From Azotimanducus sp965220185 (GTDB lineage: Bacteria; Pseudomonadota; Gammaproteobacteria; Pseudomonadales; Azotimanducaceae): a stretch of DNA of 64,000 nucleotides. This document shows positions 52,717 to 61,726 of the stretch, in pieces. The position numbers and the translations under genes were made by a program. Under the pieces are notes generated by a model that had not been told where the DNA came from, made no database searches, and saw only the letters and a program-made list of their open reading frames with translations. The stretch covers positions 2,914,001 to 2,978,000 of the forward strand of contig OZ244807.1 of NCBI GenBank assembly GCA_965220185.1. The letters run 5' to 3'. Position 1 is the stretch's first letter; the number at the start of each line of letters is the position of its first letter.

Positions 52717-55454
52717 GCCGCCAATACCTCATTCATCTCAGCCATCAGCGCATCCATCCCGTCACCAAACAGCACATACATCCGTCCCAGCCCGCCCTTC
52801 GCATCGAACGGCGCCCTGTCGAAATCATCGCGCTCAATGGTAAGCGAAGTCTCAAGATGGTCGCGGATCATGCGCAGCCAGTCCATCTGTTCCTTTGAAA
52901 ACTTCTCGCCCGCTCCGGCGTGACGCTTCAGAATCCAATCCTGAAAATTCCGTCTCACGCGATCAGATTGACGGGTCAAGGTCTCATCAAGTCCGCACAC
53001 CCGCCGAACAAGTGACACCAGCGCCGTCAGTTCATTCAGCGGACGCTCGCCTTTGTAGGCATCCAAATGCTCGTATGCGCGCCAAACGAGAAGCGGCGCA
53101 AGGCGCGGGCGATCCTCTTTGATTCTCGCCGCCAGTTCCCTGATCATCGCGAACGTGACCTCGGCGCGACGGGCTGGCTGGCTGAAATAGATCACAAGCG
53201 CTTCGATTTCGTCTCGATGTTCTCGCAAATAGTCCTCAAAGTCCTGAGCTATCTGCTTTGAGTTCTCAGCGACATCTCCGCCCCACCCGATGCGCAGCAG
53301 TTCATCCAAGTTGTCGTGATCAATGATCTGCTCTTTTTGACGCCGAATGGTATCGACAAGCTCGATGAACGGGCCGGTAAACACGTCTGCCGCAAGCTTA
53401 ATGCGCGCCTCGCACGCATCCTGCATGGCGGAATCATCGGGCTCGGTATTGCCCGCGGCAACGACATCCGCATGTACCTTGTCGGGATCAATGGCATCAA
53501 ACAAGTCGCGGACGATCATGGCGAGCGGCTTGCCAGCAGCCTCGTGAATCTTCGAGCGGTCGTCAGCTTCAAGCTGGCCGTCAAGCCGCGCAAGGCGCGC
53601 TGCGAGCGAGCTTGCAGCTTCTTCTGATCGGTCGCCCATCATCAACCCCATGGCAAGGTCCTTGAGCGACACCGACGGCTTCGTGTCGAGTGGCTGGCTC
53701 GCGGTCTTCATTGATCGCGTCACGCCGACGGCATCGACGATGACATAGTGCGTCTTAGCGCTGGCAGACGGCGTCACCTTGCGCAAGTCATCTGGCGTGA
53801 GCACGCGCGTGCCGCGACCCTTCATCTGCTCGAAGTAGCTACGAGACTTGACATCGCGCATGAATAGCAGGCATTCGAGCGGACGCACATCGGTGCCGGT
53901 GGCGATCATGTCAACTGTGACGGCAATGCGCGGGAGATAGTCGTTGCGGAACGCAGTAAGCGACGACTTCGGGTTCTTGGCGGCGTTGGTGATCTTGCGG
54001 CAAAAGTCGTTGCCCTCCCCAAACTCATCGCGAATGGTTTGAATGATGTCGTCGGCGTGGCTGTCGGTTTTGGCGAACACCAAGGTCTTGGGAAGCTCTT
54101 TGCGCCCAGGGAAAATCTCCGGCCAATTGTCGCGAAACGCGCGAATAACGGTACGAATCTGATCTGGATTGACCACGGATCGATCAAGTTGGGTCGCCGT
54201 GTACTCCGCTTGATGGTCTTGCACTTCCCATCGGCGAGCGCGCGTTTGACGCTCACGCATTTCGACAAGCTGATTGTCTTTGATCGTGCCGCCTTGCTGC
54301 GTGACCTTGGTATCAATCAGGTAGATTTCGTTGCCAACGTTGACCCTGTCCGCGACCGCTTGCTCGTGGGTGTATTCGCTCACCACGTTCTTGGAAAAGA
54401 ATCCATAGGTGCGGCTGTCTGGCGTCGCTGTGAGACCGACCAGAAAGGCATCAAAGTATTCGACTACTTGCCGCCACAGGTTGTAGATGGAACGGTGGCA
54501 CTCGTCAATGACGATGAGGTCAAAGTGTTCTGGGGGCAGCTTGGCGCTGTATACCACTGGCATCGGATTTTTTCGCTCCCATGACTGGGATTCCACATGT
54601 TCGTCTTCCGCGCCTTCTGGCAAATCCTCGCCCTTGAGTGTCGCGTAGAGGCGCTGCACGGTCGAGACCACGACCTGCACATCGCCAGCAATGAAGGGAG
54701 AAGTCAAACGCTGGACGTTGTAGAGCTCGATGAACTTGCGGTTGTCGTCGTTGGGGAGGAAAGCCATGAATTCCTGTTCCGCCTGTTCGCCGAGGTTGCG
54801 AGTATCCACCAGAAACAGCACGCGGCGTGCGTCGGCATGTTTCAAGAGTCGATACACCTGTGTAATTGCGGTGAACGTCTTACCTGATCCGGTCGCCATG
54901 TGTACCAAAGCTCGCGGTCTGTTCGCCTTCAGTGAGGTCTCCAACTTGGAAATCGCGTTGATTTGACACTCGCGCAGACCAGAAGGGTTGAGCGGCGGAA
55001 GGGAAGCGATGCCTGACCGGAAGGACCGCTCGGCGTGTCTCCATGCCAAAAGCGTCTCAGGTCGATGGAAGGAGAAAACTTCGCGGGAGCGGGGAATGGG
55101 GTCTTGACCGTTCGTGAAGCGCGTGATCTGGCCTGTGCTCTCATACAGATAGGGCAATGGCTGGTCATTCGCGATCCATTTGAGCTTGGCGCCCGCGTAG
55201 CCTTCGGTCTGTTCTTCGACCGTGGTGATCTTCTCTCCCCAGTGGTCCGGCTTGGCTTCGACGACACCGGCAGGCTTTCTCTCGACAAAGAGGACATAGT
55301 CAGCGGGGCCAATGTCAGTTCTGTATTCGCGTGCAGCCACACCGAGCCCGGCAGTAAAGTCGATGGCGTTCTTGTCCTGCACCTGCCAGCCCGATTGTCT
55401 GAGGCGGGTATCGATTTGGTCGCGGGCAACCTGTTCGGGTGTCTGATTGGTCAT
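52713..55454 (-). CDS. hsdR: Type I restriction endonuclease subunit HsdR
   Basis: 913 residues: an N-terminal nuclease domain with FVERKPAGVVEAKPDHWG (PD-ExK Lys motif), SF2 motor with Walker A MATGSGKT, DECH box (VIDECHRS) and VGLTATP, and a C-terminal helical domain that docks HsdM. First gene of the operon; its ATG overlaps the stop of an upstream minus-strand frame whose coding status is doubtful. Confidence 0.95.
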   Translation of the reverse strand: MTNQTPEQVARDQIDTRLRQSGWQVQDKNAIDFTAGLGVAAREYRTDIGPADYVLFVERKPAGVVEAKPDHWGEKITTVEEQTEGYAGAKLKWIANDQPLPYLYESTGQITRFTNGQDPIPRSREVFSFHRPETLLAWRHAERSFRSGIASLPPLNPSGLRECQINAISKLETSLKANRPRALVHMATGSGKTFTAITQVYRLLKHADARRVLFLVDTRNLGEQAEQEFMAFLPNDDNRKFIELYNVQRLTSPFIAGDVQVVVSTVQRLYATLKGEDLPEGAEDEHVESQSWERKNPMPVVYSAKLPPEHFDLIVIDECHRSIYNLWRQVVEYFDAFLVGLTATPDSRTYGFFSKNVVSEYTHEQAVADRVNVGNEIYLIDTKVTQQGGTIKDNQLVEMRERQTRARRWEVQDHQAEYTATQLDRSVVNPDQIRTVIRAFRDNWPEIFPGRKELPKTLVFAKTDSHADDIIQTIRDEFGEGNDFCRKITNAAKNPKSSLTAFRNDYLPRIAVTVDMIATGTDVRPLECLLFMRDVKSRSYFEQMKGRGTRVLTPDDLRKVTPSASAKTHYVIVDAVGVTRSMKTASQPLDTKPSVSLKDLAMGLMMGDRSEEAASSLAARLARLDGQLEADDRSKIHEAAGKPLAMIVRDLFDAIDPDKVHADVVAAGNTEPDDSAMQDACEARIKLAADVFTGPFIELVDTIRRQKEQIIDHDNLDELLRIGWGGDVAENSKQIAQDFEDYLREHRDEIEALVIYFSQPARRAEVTFAMIRELAARIKEDRPRLAPLLVWRAYEHLDAYKGERPLNELTALVSLVRRVCGLDETLTRQSDRVRRNFQDWILKRHAGAGEKFSKEQMDWLRMIRDHLETSLTIERDDFDRAPFDAKGGLGRMYVLFGDGMDALMAEMNEVLAA

Positions 55455-55733
55455 TCGACGCCAGTCTCAGGTTGAGGCATTTTCCTCCGCATCGCCCACA
55501 GATTGCCCGTCCTCGACATGCGCGGCGCGGTCATCGCAGCGATGCTGTCGCCGTCGAATTCGCTTCGCTGGGACAGCGCTGGATAATCGAAGTGCTTCAA
55601 ATCGATAACGCGCTGCGGCAGCCGCCATGCGCATGGGTTTCTTGCCATTCTGCGATTCTACTCCCCATCGGTATCTATATTTGAAGGTGCCTACCGCAAG
55701 CCGTGCGCGAACGACTGGGGCGATGCAGGACAC

Positions 55734-55859
55734 CTGCAAAGCCGCACGACGGTTATTGAGGGTTTTGAGGCACTGCCACGGGCGCTGATCAGGCTTTTTC
55801 AAGGCGCGAACATCGGCAAGATGACCTTTGACGCAACGTGCGCCATCACATACACTTAG
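55734..55859 (+). pseudogene. C-terminal fragment of an MDR oxidoreductase
   Basis: The frame ending TAG 55857-55859 reads LQSRTTVIEGFEALPRALIR and LFQGANIGKMTF, which parallels the EGFENIPDTLNRLFTGQNRGK end of the reductase at 39540. No upstream part is readable. The rest of 55455-55885 holds no gene that I can support. Confidence 0.5.
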
Positions 55860-55885
55860 ACTCAGTTTAAGGTTAACGAATAACA

Positions 55886-56131
55886 ATGCTCAGTGTGTTC
55901 AATGCAACAGAGGCGCGTGCCAATCTGTACCGTCTTATCGATGAAGCAACGGATTCGCACAGACCTGTACTGATCACCGGCAAGCGCTCCAATGCAGTCC
56001 TCCTCTCAGAACAGGATTGGAACGCGATCAACGAAACGCTTTATCTTGTGTCCATCCCCGGCATGCGAGACTCCATACGCGAAGGATTGCAAACAAGTCT
56101 TGAGGACTGCATTGATCGTGTCCCCCGATAG
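55886..56131 (+). CDS. Phd/YefM-family antitoxin, orphan
   Basis: 81 residues. SVFNATEARANLYRLIDEAT and PVLITGKRSNAVLLSEQDWN are the Phd/YefM DNA-binding fold; the C-terminal neutralising helix (GMRDSIREGLQTSLEDCIDR) is complete. Only 47 bases separate it from the next gene, with no YoeB/RelE or Doc toxin, so the toxin has been lost or replaced by the methyltransferase. Confidence 0.9.
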   Translation: MLSVFNATEARANLYRLIDEATDSHRPVLITGKRSNAVLLSEQDWNAINETLYLVSIPGMRDSIREGLQTSLEDCIDRVPR

Positions 56132-56178
56132 GGTTCGGTTGGGCGAGCATCGTAGAACGATTAACCCCATGTAGATGT

Positions 56179-57294
56179 TTGTACTCACCTACCACTTCAG
56201 AGCATCACGAAATCAGCCCCACGTTCCCAGTCTACTTCGAGTCCGCATTAGGTCAAATGCGTTTGGGCGACTCGTTGTCTTTTATGAAGGATGACCTTGC
56301 TGAGGAATCGGTAGACCTCATCGTCACAAGCCCGCCATTCGGGTTGGTGAGGAAGAAAGAATACGGCAATGTCGATGCAGAGCACTATGTGGATTGGTTC
56401 CGAGACTTCGGACAGGAATTCATGCGGGTGCTGAAGCCCACTGGGTCGCTCGTGATCGATATCGGTGGGTCTTGGAAAGCCGGGTACCCGACTCGCAGCC
56501 TCTATCACTTCGAGCTTGTCGTGATGTTGTGTCGTGACCTCGGCTTCCATTTGGCGCAAGAATTTTTCTGGTGGAACCCGTCCAAGCTGCCTTCTCCGGC
56601 GGAATGGGTGACTGTGCGACGCATTCGTGTGAAAGATGCGGTGAATTGTGTGTGGTGGCTGTCCAAGACACCGTGGCCGAAGGCGAGCAATCGGCGCGTC
56701 CTTGTGCCTTACAGCAACTCAATGAAAGATCTCATAAAGAACGGGTACGTTGCGAGGAAAAGGCCGAGTGGACACGATATTAGCGCAAACTTTTCCGCTG
56801 ACAACCAAGCAGCCATTCCACCTAACTTGCTCGCTGTCCCCAATACAGAAAGCAATTCCCGCTATCAGCGCTACTGCAAAAGGCATGGAATTGCTCAGCA
56901 TCCGGCTCGCTTCCCGAGCGAGCTGCCAGAGTTCTTTGTGCGCATGCTCACTGATACCGGAGACTTGGTGTTCGATCCGTTCGCGGGAAGCTGCGTGACC
57001 GGAGAGGTGTCTGAACGGCTCAAACGCAAGTGGATTTGCTGCGATTCTTCGGAAACCTACCTTGCTGGCGCGGTTGGACGCTTTGACTGCGATTCCTCAC
57101 ACGGCGACCTTTTCGCTGACGAACCTCAATGCAAGCCTTCCCGTTCCGCTGCTTACTCAATTCACAACCCATCTGCGCTTTGGAGCAAGGTTAAATCCGC
57201 CGTGCTGCCGAAAGACGGAGGCAGGCGCCGCGCCGTTCAGAAGAACAAAGAGCGTGACGCGAAGAAATCAGAAATGATTGAAGCGCAGAATTGA
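56179..57294 (+). CDS. Site-specific DNA methyltransferase (N4-cytosine type)
   Basis: About 371 residues from TTG 56179; ATG 56257 (MRLGDSLSF) is an alternative. The order is catalytic TSPPF (IVTSPPFGLVRKKEYGN) first and SAM-binding DPFAGS later, i.e. the beta class, and TSPPF is typical of N4-cytosine enzymes. FFWWNPSKLPSPAEWVTVRR fits the same branch. A basic tail (KDGGRRRAVQKNKERDAKKS) ends the protein. The downstream 393 bases seem to hold a remnant of its nuclease partner. Confidence 0.85.
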   Translation: MYSPTTSEHHEISPTFPVYFESALGQMRLGDSLSFMKDDLAEESVDLIVTSPPFGLVRKKEYGNVDAEHYVDWFRDFGQEFMRVLKPTGSLVIDIGGSWKAGYPTRSLYHFELVVMLCRDLGFHLAQEFFWWNPSKLPSPAEWVTVRRIRVKDAVNCVWWLSKTPWPKASNRRVLVPYSNSMKDLIKNGYVARKRPSGHDISANFSADNQAAIPPNLLAVPNTESNSRYQRYCKRHGIAQHPARFPSELPEFFVRMLTDTGDLVFDPFAGSCVTGEVSERLKRKWICCDSSETYLAGAVGRFDCDSSHGDLFADEPQCKPSRSAAYSIHNPSALWSKVKSAVLPKDGGRRRAVQKNKERDAKKSEMIEAQN

Positions 57295-57338
57295 GAATAA
57301 CGCGCGGACTTAGGGCGTGTTTACACTATGCCCGCTGA

Positions 57339-57593
57339 CGCTGCCGAGACCCGTTTTCCGCCAGACAAGGCCGAGCGAGCGCTCATGAAATTGCAGATGC
57401 CCTTGTAATGGCCTTCAGGGAGTCTGGAGCATCAGCGTTTCTGGAGTCTTCTGCCCGCGAGCAACCGAGAAAATTCCTGGTCCGGGAGAATGACCGCGTC
57501 CTAAGCGTCTGGATTTACATATGGACACTCACGCCCGGCGGCAGGCCAATAGAATGCGCGGTATTTCTACGTGAGCGCAGCGTGAAGTCATAG
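57339..57593 (+). pseudogene. Possible restriction-endonuclease remnant downstream of the methyltransferase
   Basis: One open frame reads SAHEIADALVMAFRESGASA, then REQPRKFLVRENDRVLSVWI and YIWTLTPGGRP, which looks like the N-terminal part of a type II nuclease; an ATG at 57328 in another frame (MPADAAETRF) would join it after a frameshift near 57360. The sequence then diverges and stops at 57593. The remaining bases to the desaturase show nothing clear. Identity is tentative. Confidence 0.35.
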
Positions 57594-57687
57594 CCCGCGG
57601 GCACTCACGCGAAATTCACGCACACGGGTACACGATGACATCCATCAGTGGATAATCTGCGGTTAGCAGCACACCAACCACGAACAG

Positions 57688-58590
57688 ATGACACAAACTT
57701 CCCACAACCAGGCTGCAGCCCGCGATGATCTTCCCGCAGAATCGATCGCCTGGCTGCGCATCACTCCTTTCATTGCTTTGCATCTCGCGTGCCTTGCGCC
57801 CTTTGTGGTTGGCGTCAGCGGCATCGCCATTGCCGTGGCCGTCGCTTCCTATGCGCTGCGCGCGTTTGCCGTCAGCGCTTTCTATCACCGCTGCTTTTCG
57901 CATCGCGCCTTTCACGTTAATCGCGTGGTGCAGTTCGTGTTCGCGTTCCTCGGCGCCGCCGCCACGCAACGCGGCCCCTTGTGGTGGGCCGCTCAGCATC
58001 GCTTGCACCACACCCATGCCGACAGCGACGGCGATCCGCATTCATCGCGGCGAGGGTTCTGGTGGTCGCATGTCGCATGGTTTCTCAGTCGAGGGCATTA
58101 CCACACGCCCTTGGAGCGGGTGCCCGACCTCGCGCAATTCAAGGAGCTCGCCTGGCTGAACCGCTTCGACCTCGTTGCGCCAGTGAGCTTCGCCATCGCC
58201 ATGTTCGCACTTGGCGAAGCATTGGAGCCCGCCTTCCCGCAGACAAACGGCTGGCAAATGCTGGTGTGGGGCTATGTCATATCGACTGTCGCGCTCATGC
58301 ACGCGACCTTCATGGTGAACTCGCTCTCGCACCGCTTCGGCAAGCGCCGCTTCGCCACCGCCGATCACAGCCGCAACAATGCCTGGCTCGCGCTCATCAC
58401 CTTTGGCGAAGGCTGGCACAACAACCATCACCGCTACGCGTCGAGCGCGCGTCTCGGATTTTACTGGTGGCAGGTTGATTTCGCGTGGATGGGATTGAAA
58501 GTGCTCGCTTGGCTCGGTCTCGTGCGGAACCTCAAGACACCGCCTGATGCCATCCTCCGAGAAGGCTCAGAAGGCACCACACAGGCGTAG
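57688..58590 (+). CDS. Membrane fatty-acid (acyl-CoA/phospholipid) desaturase
   Basis: 300 residues, di-iron enzyme inserting a double bond into acyl chains. The three His boxes are HRCFSHR, HRLHHTHAD and EGWHNNHHRY; hydrophobic helices separate them. The product would supply the unsaturated chains used by the two cyclopropane-synthase-like enzymes downstream. The FAD gene begins five bases after its stop, so they share a transcript. Confidence 0.93.
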   Translation: MTQTSHNQAAARDDLPAESIAWLRITPFIALHLACLAPFVVGVSGIAIAVAVASYALRAFAVSAFYHRCFSHRAFHVNRVVQFVFAFLGAAATQRGPLWWAAQHRLHHTHADSDGDPHSSRRGFWWSHVAWFLSRGHYHTPLERVPDLAQFKELAWLNRFDLVAPVSFAIAMFALGEALEPAFPQTNGWQMLVWGYVISTVALMHATFMVNSLSHRFGKRRFATADHSRNNAWLALITFGEGWHNNHHRYASSARLGFYWWQVDFAWMGLKVLAWLGLVRNLKTPPDAILREGSEGTTQA

Positions 58591-58594
58591 CGCC

Positions 58595-59821
58595 ATGCGC
58601 GTGGCAATCGTCGGCGGCGGCATTTCGGGGATGGCGGCGGCGCACGAAGCGCAAGCCTTTGCCGATGTCACCCTGTTCGAGGCGGCTTCCCGGCTCGGCG
58701 GCCACACGGACACCCACAACTTGCTTGTCGGCGAGCGCGCCTTCTCGATTGACTCAGGGTTCATCATCTTCAATCGCATCAACTATCCGCTCTTCTCAGC
58801 GTGGCTTGATGCGCTCGGCGTCGCCTCGCAACCGACAGAAATGTCGTTTGGCGTGCGCACTGCGGATGGCTTCGAGTACGGCACTTCGGGCTTGGATGCG
58901 CTCTTTTGCCAGCGCCGCAATCTTGTTCGGCTCGACTTCTTGAGAATGCTCGGCGACATTCGGCGCTTCTATCGCAGCGCGGGCAGCGTCGCTGCCGATG
59001 ATTCGCGAACACTTGCAGCCTATCTGCGCGACGAGCGCTACTCGAAGGCATTTGCCGAACACCACCTGCTGCCCATGTGCGCCGCGCTCTGGAGTGCGCC
59101 TGACGAGGAAGCTCGCAAGCTGGCGATCGGCCATGTGGCCGTTTTTATGGTCAACCACGGGCTGACACTGATGAAAGGGCGCCCGGAGTGGCGAGTTGTT
59201 CGAGGTGGTTCGGGCGCGTATGTGCGCGCTTTTGTGGACGCTTTTGGCGGCCAAGTCCGTCGCAATTGCGCAGTGCGCTCGATCAGGGAGGATCGCTCCG
59301 GCGTCCTTGTCACAACCGACCAGGGCAGCGATCAATTCGACCATGTCATCCTCGCCTGCCACAGCGACGATGCCTGCACGCTCATCGAACCGACACACGC
59401 CGCGCACGAAGTGCTCGGCGCCATCGCCTACCAGCCGAATCGCGCGGTGCTGCATTCAGATGCGCGGGTCATGCCTCGCTCCCCCGCCGCTTGGTCGAGT
59501 TGGAATGTCTACATTGACAAGCATGGTCGGTACGAGTTCACCTATTGGATGAATCGGCTGCAAGGGCTTGCAAGCAAGCCGCAGTTCTTTGTCACGCTGA
59601 ATCCTGTTCGCGAGCTCGACCGCGTGTGGGTGGAACGAGACTATCGCCATCCAATCTTCTCGATCGAGGCTCACGCCGCCAAGCAGAGGCTGCATGAGCT
59701 CCACGCTGGCACGCGCATTTCCTATTGCGGAGCGTGGACGGGGTGGGGCTTTCACGAGGACGGCTTCAGAAGCGGTGTGGAAGCCGCCACCCGCGCTGCA
59801 AATACTGCCAATGCTGCATGA
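58595..59821 (+). CDS. NAD(P)/FAD-dependent amine-oxidase-like oxidoreductase
   Basis: 408 residues from ATG 58595. The FAD loop VAIVGGGISGMAAAHEA is at the N-terminus, DSGFIIFNRINYPLFSAWLD follows, and the second FAD contact GAWTGWGFHEDGFRSGVEAA is at the end. Proteins of this type co-occur with DUF1365 and cyclopropane synthases in many proteobacteria and may oxidise or desaturate the modified chain; the reaction is unproven. Overlaps the DUF1365 gene by 11 bases. Confidence 0.88.
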   Translation: MRVAIVGGGISGMAAAHEAQAFADVTLFEAASRLGGHTDTHNLLVGERAFSIDSGFIIFNRINYPLFSAWLDALGVASQPTEMSFGVRTADGFEYGTSGLDALFCQRRNLVRLDFLRMLGDIRRFYRSAGSVAADDSRTLAAYLRDERYSKAFAEHHLLPMCAALWSAPDEEARKLAIGHVAVFMVNHGLTLMKGRPEWRVVRGGSGAYVRAFVDAFGGQVRRNCAVRSIREDRSGVLVTTDQGSDQFDHVILACHSDDACTLIEPTHAAHEVLGAIAYQPNRAVLHSDARVMPRSPAAWSSWNVYIDKHGRYEFTYWMNRLQGLASKPQFFVTLNPVRELDRVWVERDYRHPIFSIEAHAAKQRLHELHAGTRISYCGAWTGWGFHEDGFRSGVEAATRAANTANAA

Positions 59822-60521
59822 ACGCAGCTTCCAAGGCACTGTCAGCCATATGCGGCGTTTCCCGAGCCGCCATGGATTTCGCTATCCACTCTGGATGCTG
59901 TACGTCGATCTGGAGCGGATCGACGCAGTGCCGCTTGTCCGTCCCCGGCTTCTCGCATCGGTGGACCGAGGACACCTGCTGAGCGCCGACGATGTGCGCA
60001 ATGAACTTGTGAAATTGAGCGCGGGCCATGTCATTCGCGCCCCAACGCGGATTTTCGCGCTTACCCAGCCGCGTTCGCTTGGCGCCTCGTTCAATCCGGT
60101 GAACTTCTATTTCTGCTTTGCTGGCGAGCAGCTCGCGGCGCTTCTGCTGCAAGTCACCAACACGCCTTGGGGCGAACGCTACTGCTATGCGCTGCGCGCG
60201 CAAGGCGCATCGAACACGCATAGTTTTCGCTTCGACAAGGATTTTCATGTGTCGCCGTTTCTGCCAATGAGCGGCCACTACCGACTGCGACTGCGAATGA
60301 CCGATGATGCGATCAAAATCGCCATGCGCCTCACCACCGGCGAGGGGCCATTGTCCGCGTGCCTTGCGCTGCGCGCCAAGCCGCTGACTCGCCTTGAAGT
60401 CCTGCGCGGTGCGCTGCGCAGGCCAGCGCAAAGTGCGTTCACGCTCGCTCGAATCCATTGGCAGGCAGCGCGTCTTTTCCTCAAGCGGACTCCCTTTCAC
60501 CCCCACCCATCCAAGCTGTGA
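59811..60521 (+). CDS. DUF1365 family protein
   Basis: 236 residues from ATG 59811. SFQGTVSHMRRFPSRHGFRY, FALTQPRSLGASFNPVNFYF and EVTNTPWGERYCYA-type (VTNTPWGERYCY) blocks are the family signature, as is DKDFHVSPFLPM. No catalytic role is known; the gene almost always lies between the FAD protein and a cyclopropane synthase, as here. Its stop overlaps the next ATG. Confidence 0.92.
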   Translation: MLHERSFQGTVSHMRRFPSRHGFRYPLWMLYVDLERIDAVPLVRPRLLASVDRGHLLSADDVRNELVKLSAGHVIRAPTRIFALTQPRSLGASFNPVNFYFCFAGEQLAALLLQVTNTPWGERYCYALRAQGASNTHSFRFDKDFHVSPFLPMSGHYRLRLRMTDDAIKIAMRLTTGEGPLSACLALRAKPLTRLEVLRGALRRPAQSAFTLARIHWQAARLFLKRTPFHPHPSKL

Positions 60522-61726
60522 TGATCGCGCGGAAATTTGTCCATACGGCGCTTTCCTCCATCGCCGAAGGCACGCTGGTGATTGTCGATGCAAAAGGCGC
60601 TTCGACATTCGGCAGCGGCGCAATGCAGGCAACGCTCACCGTTCACAACGCGGCCTTCTACGCCAAGCTGTTGCGAGGCGCATCGCTTGCTGCGGGCACA
60701 AGCTACATGGACGGCGACTGGGACTGCGACGACCTCGTGGCGCTCATGCGCATCATGGCACGCAATCGAGGCGCGCTCGACGGCTTAGGTAGCGCGGCGG
60801 CAGTGCCGATGCGCATCTATCACGTGCTTGAGCACGCATTCAGGCGAAATTCGCGCACCGGCAGCCGTCGCAATATTGAAGCGCACTATGACTTGGGTGA
60901 TGACCTGTTCCGGCTGTTTCTCGACAAGCGCATGATGTACTCATCAGCTGTGTTCGAGACCGGCGAGGAAACCTTGGACGAAGCGAGCGACGCCAAGCTG
61001 ATGCGCCTGTGCAGGAAGCTTGATCTGAAAAGCAGCGATCATTTGCTCGAAATCGGCACAGGCTGGGGCGGGCTTGCGATGTTCGCCGCTGAGCGCTTTG
61101 GCTGCCGCGTCACCACCACGACCATCTCGAAGGCGCAGCATACGCACGCCAAGACACAGGTTGCCGCGGCAGGTCTGGGCGACCGGGTGGAAGTGCTGTG
61201 CGCTGATTACCGATCACTGTCTGGCCAGTATGACAAGCTGGTGTCCGTGGAGATGGTCGAAGCGGTGGGACATCAATACCTCGACACCTACTTTCAAGCC
61301 TGCGCGCGACTTCTGCGCCCTCACGGGCTGATGGCGATGCAGGCCATCACTATCCGCGACGCCGCCTACCGCCGCGCACTCAAGACTGTTGACTTCATCA
61401 AGAAGTACATCTTCCCCGGCGGGTTCATGCCGTGCAACAGCGTTCTCACTGCTTCGGCGGGGTCGGCTGGCCTGACATTGGTCAACCTTGAAGACTTCGG
61501 CCCGGATTACGCGCGAACGCTTCGCGCCTGGCGCGAGCGCCTTGAGCGAAACCGCTCGCAAGCCATCGCACTCGGCTACGATGAGCGCTTCTTGAGGATG
61601 TGGCGATTCTATTTCGCCTATTGCGAAGGCGGCTTTATGGAGCGCAGCATCAGCGATGTGCAAATTCTTTTGACGATGCCCGAATACACAGGCCAGGTCT
61701 GGCGAGCTCATGCGCCGAGTCCTTGA
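60521..61726 (+). CDS. cfa: Cyclopropane-fatty-acyl-phospholipid synthase
   Basis: 401 residues from ATG 60521, in the DUF1365 stop. SYMDGDWDCDDLVALMRIMA, then NIEAHYDLGDDLFRLFLDKR and MMYSSAVF are standard, the SAM motif is LLEIGTGWGGLAMFAAE, and EMVEAVGHQYLDTYF and IFPGGFMP follow. Transfers a methylene or methyl group from SAM to a phospholipid double bond. The next gene is a diverged second copy overlapping by 17 bases. Confidence 0.93.
   Translation: MIARKFVHTALSSIAEGTLVIVDAKGASTFGSGAMQATLTVHNAAFYAKLLRGASLAAGTSYMDGDWDCDDLVALMRIMARNRGALDGLGSAAAVPMRIYHVLEHAFRRNSRTGSRRNIEAHYDLGDDLFRLFLDKRMMYSSAVFETGEETLDEASDAKLMRLCRKLDLKSSDHLLEIGTGWGGLAMFAAERFGCRVTTTTISKAQHTHAKTQVAAAGLGDRVEVLCADYRSLSGQYDKLVSVEMVEAVGHQYLDTYFQACARLLRPHGLMAMQAITIRDAAYRRALKTVDFIKKYIFPGGFMPCNSVLTASAGSAGLTLVNLEDFGPDYARTLRAWRERLERNRSQAIALGYDERFLRMWRFYFAYCEGGFMERSISDVQILLTMPEYTGQVWRAHAPSP

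Noticed and set aside
55451..55648. Minus-strand frame overlapping the hsdR start by ATGA
   Set aside because: The overlap suggests coupling, but the sequence shows no recognisable protein pattern and a competing frame is equally open.
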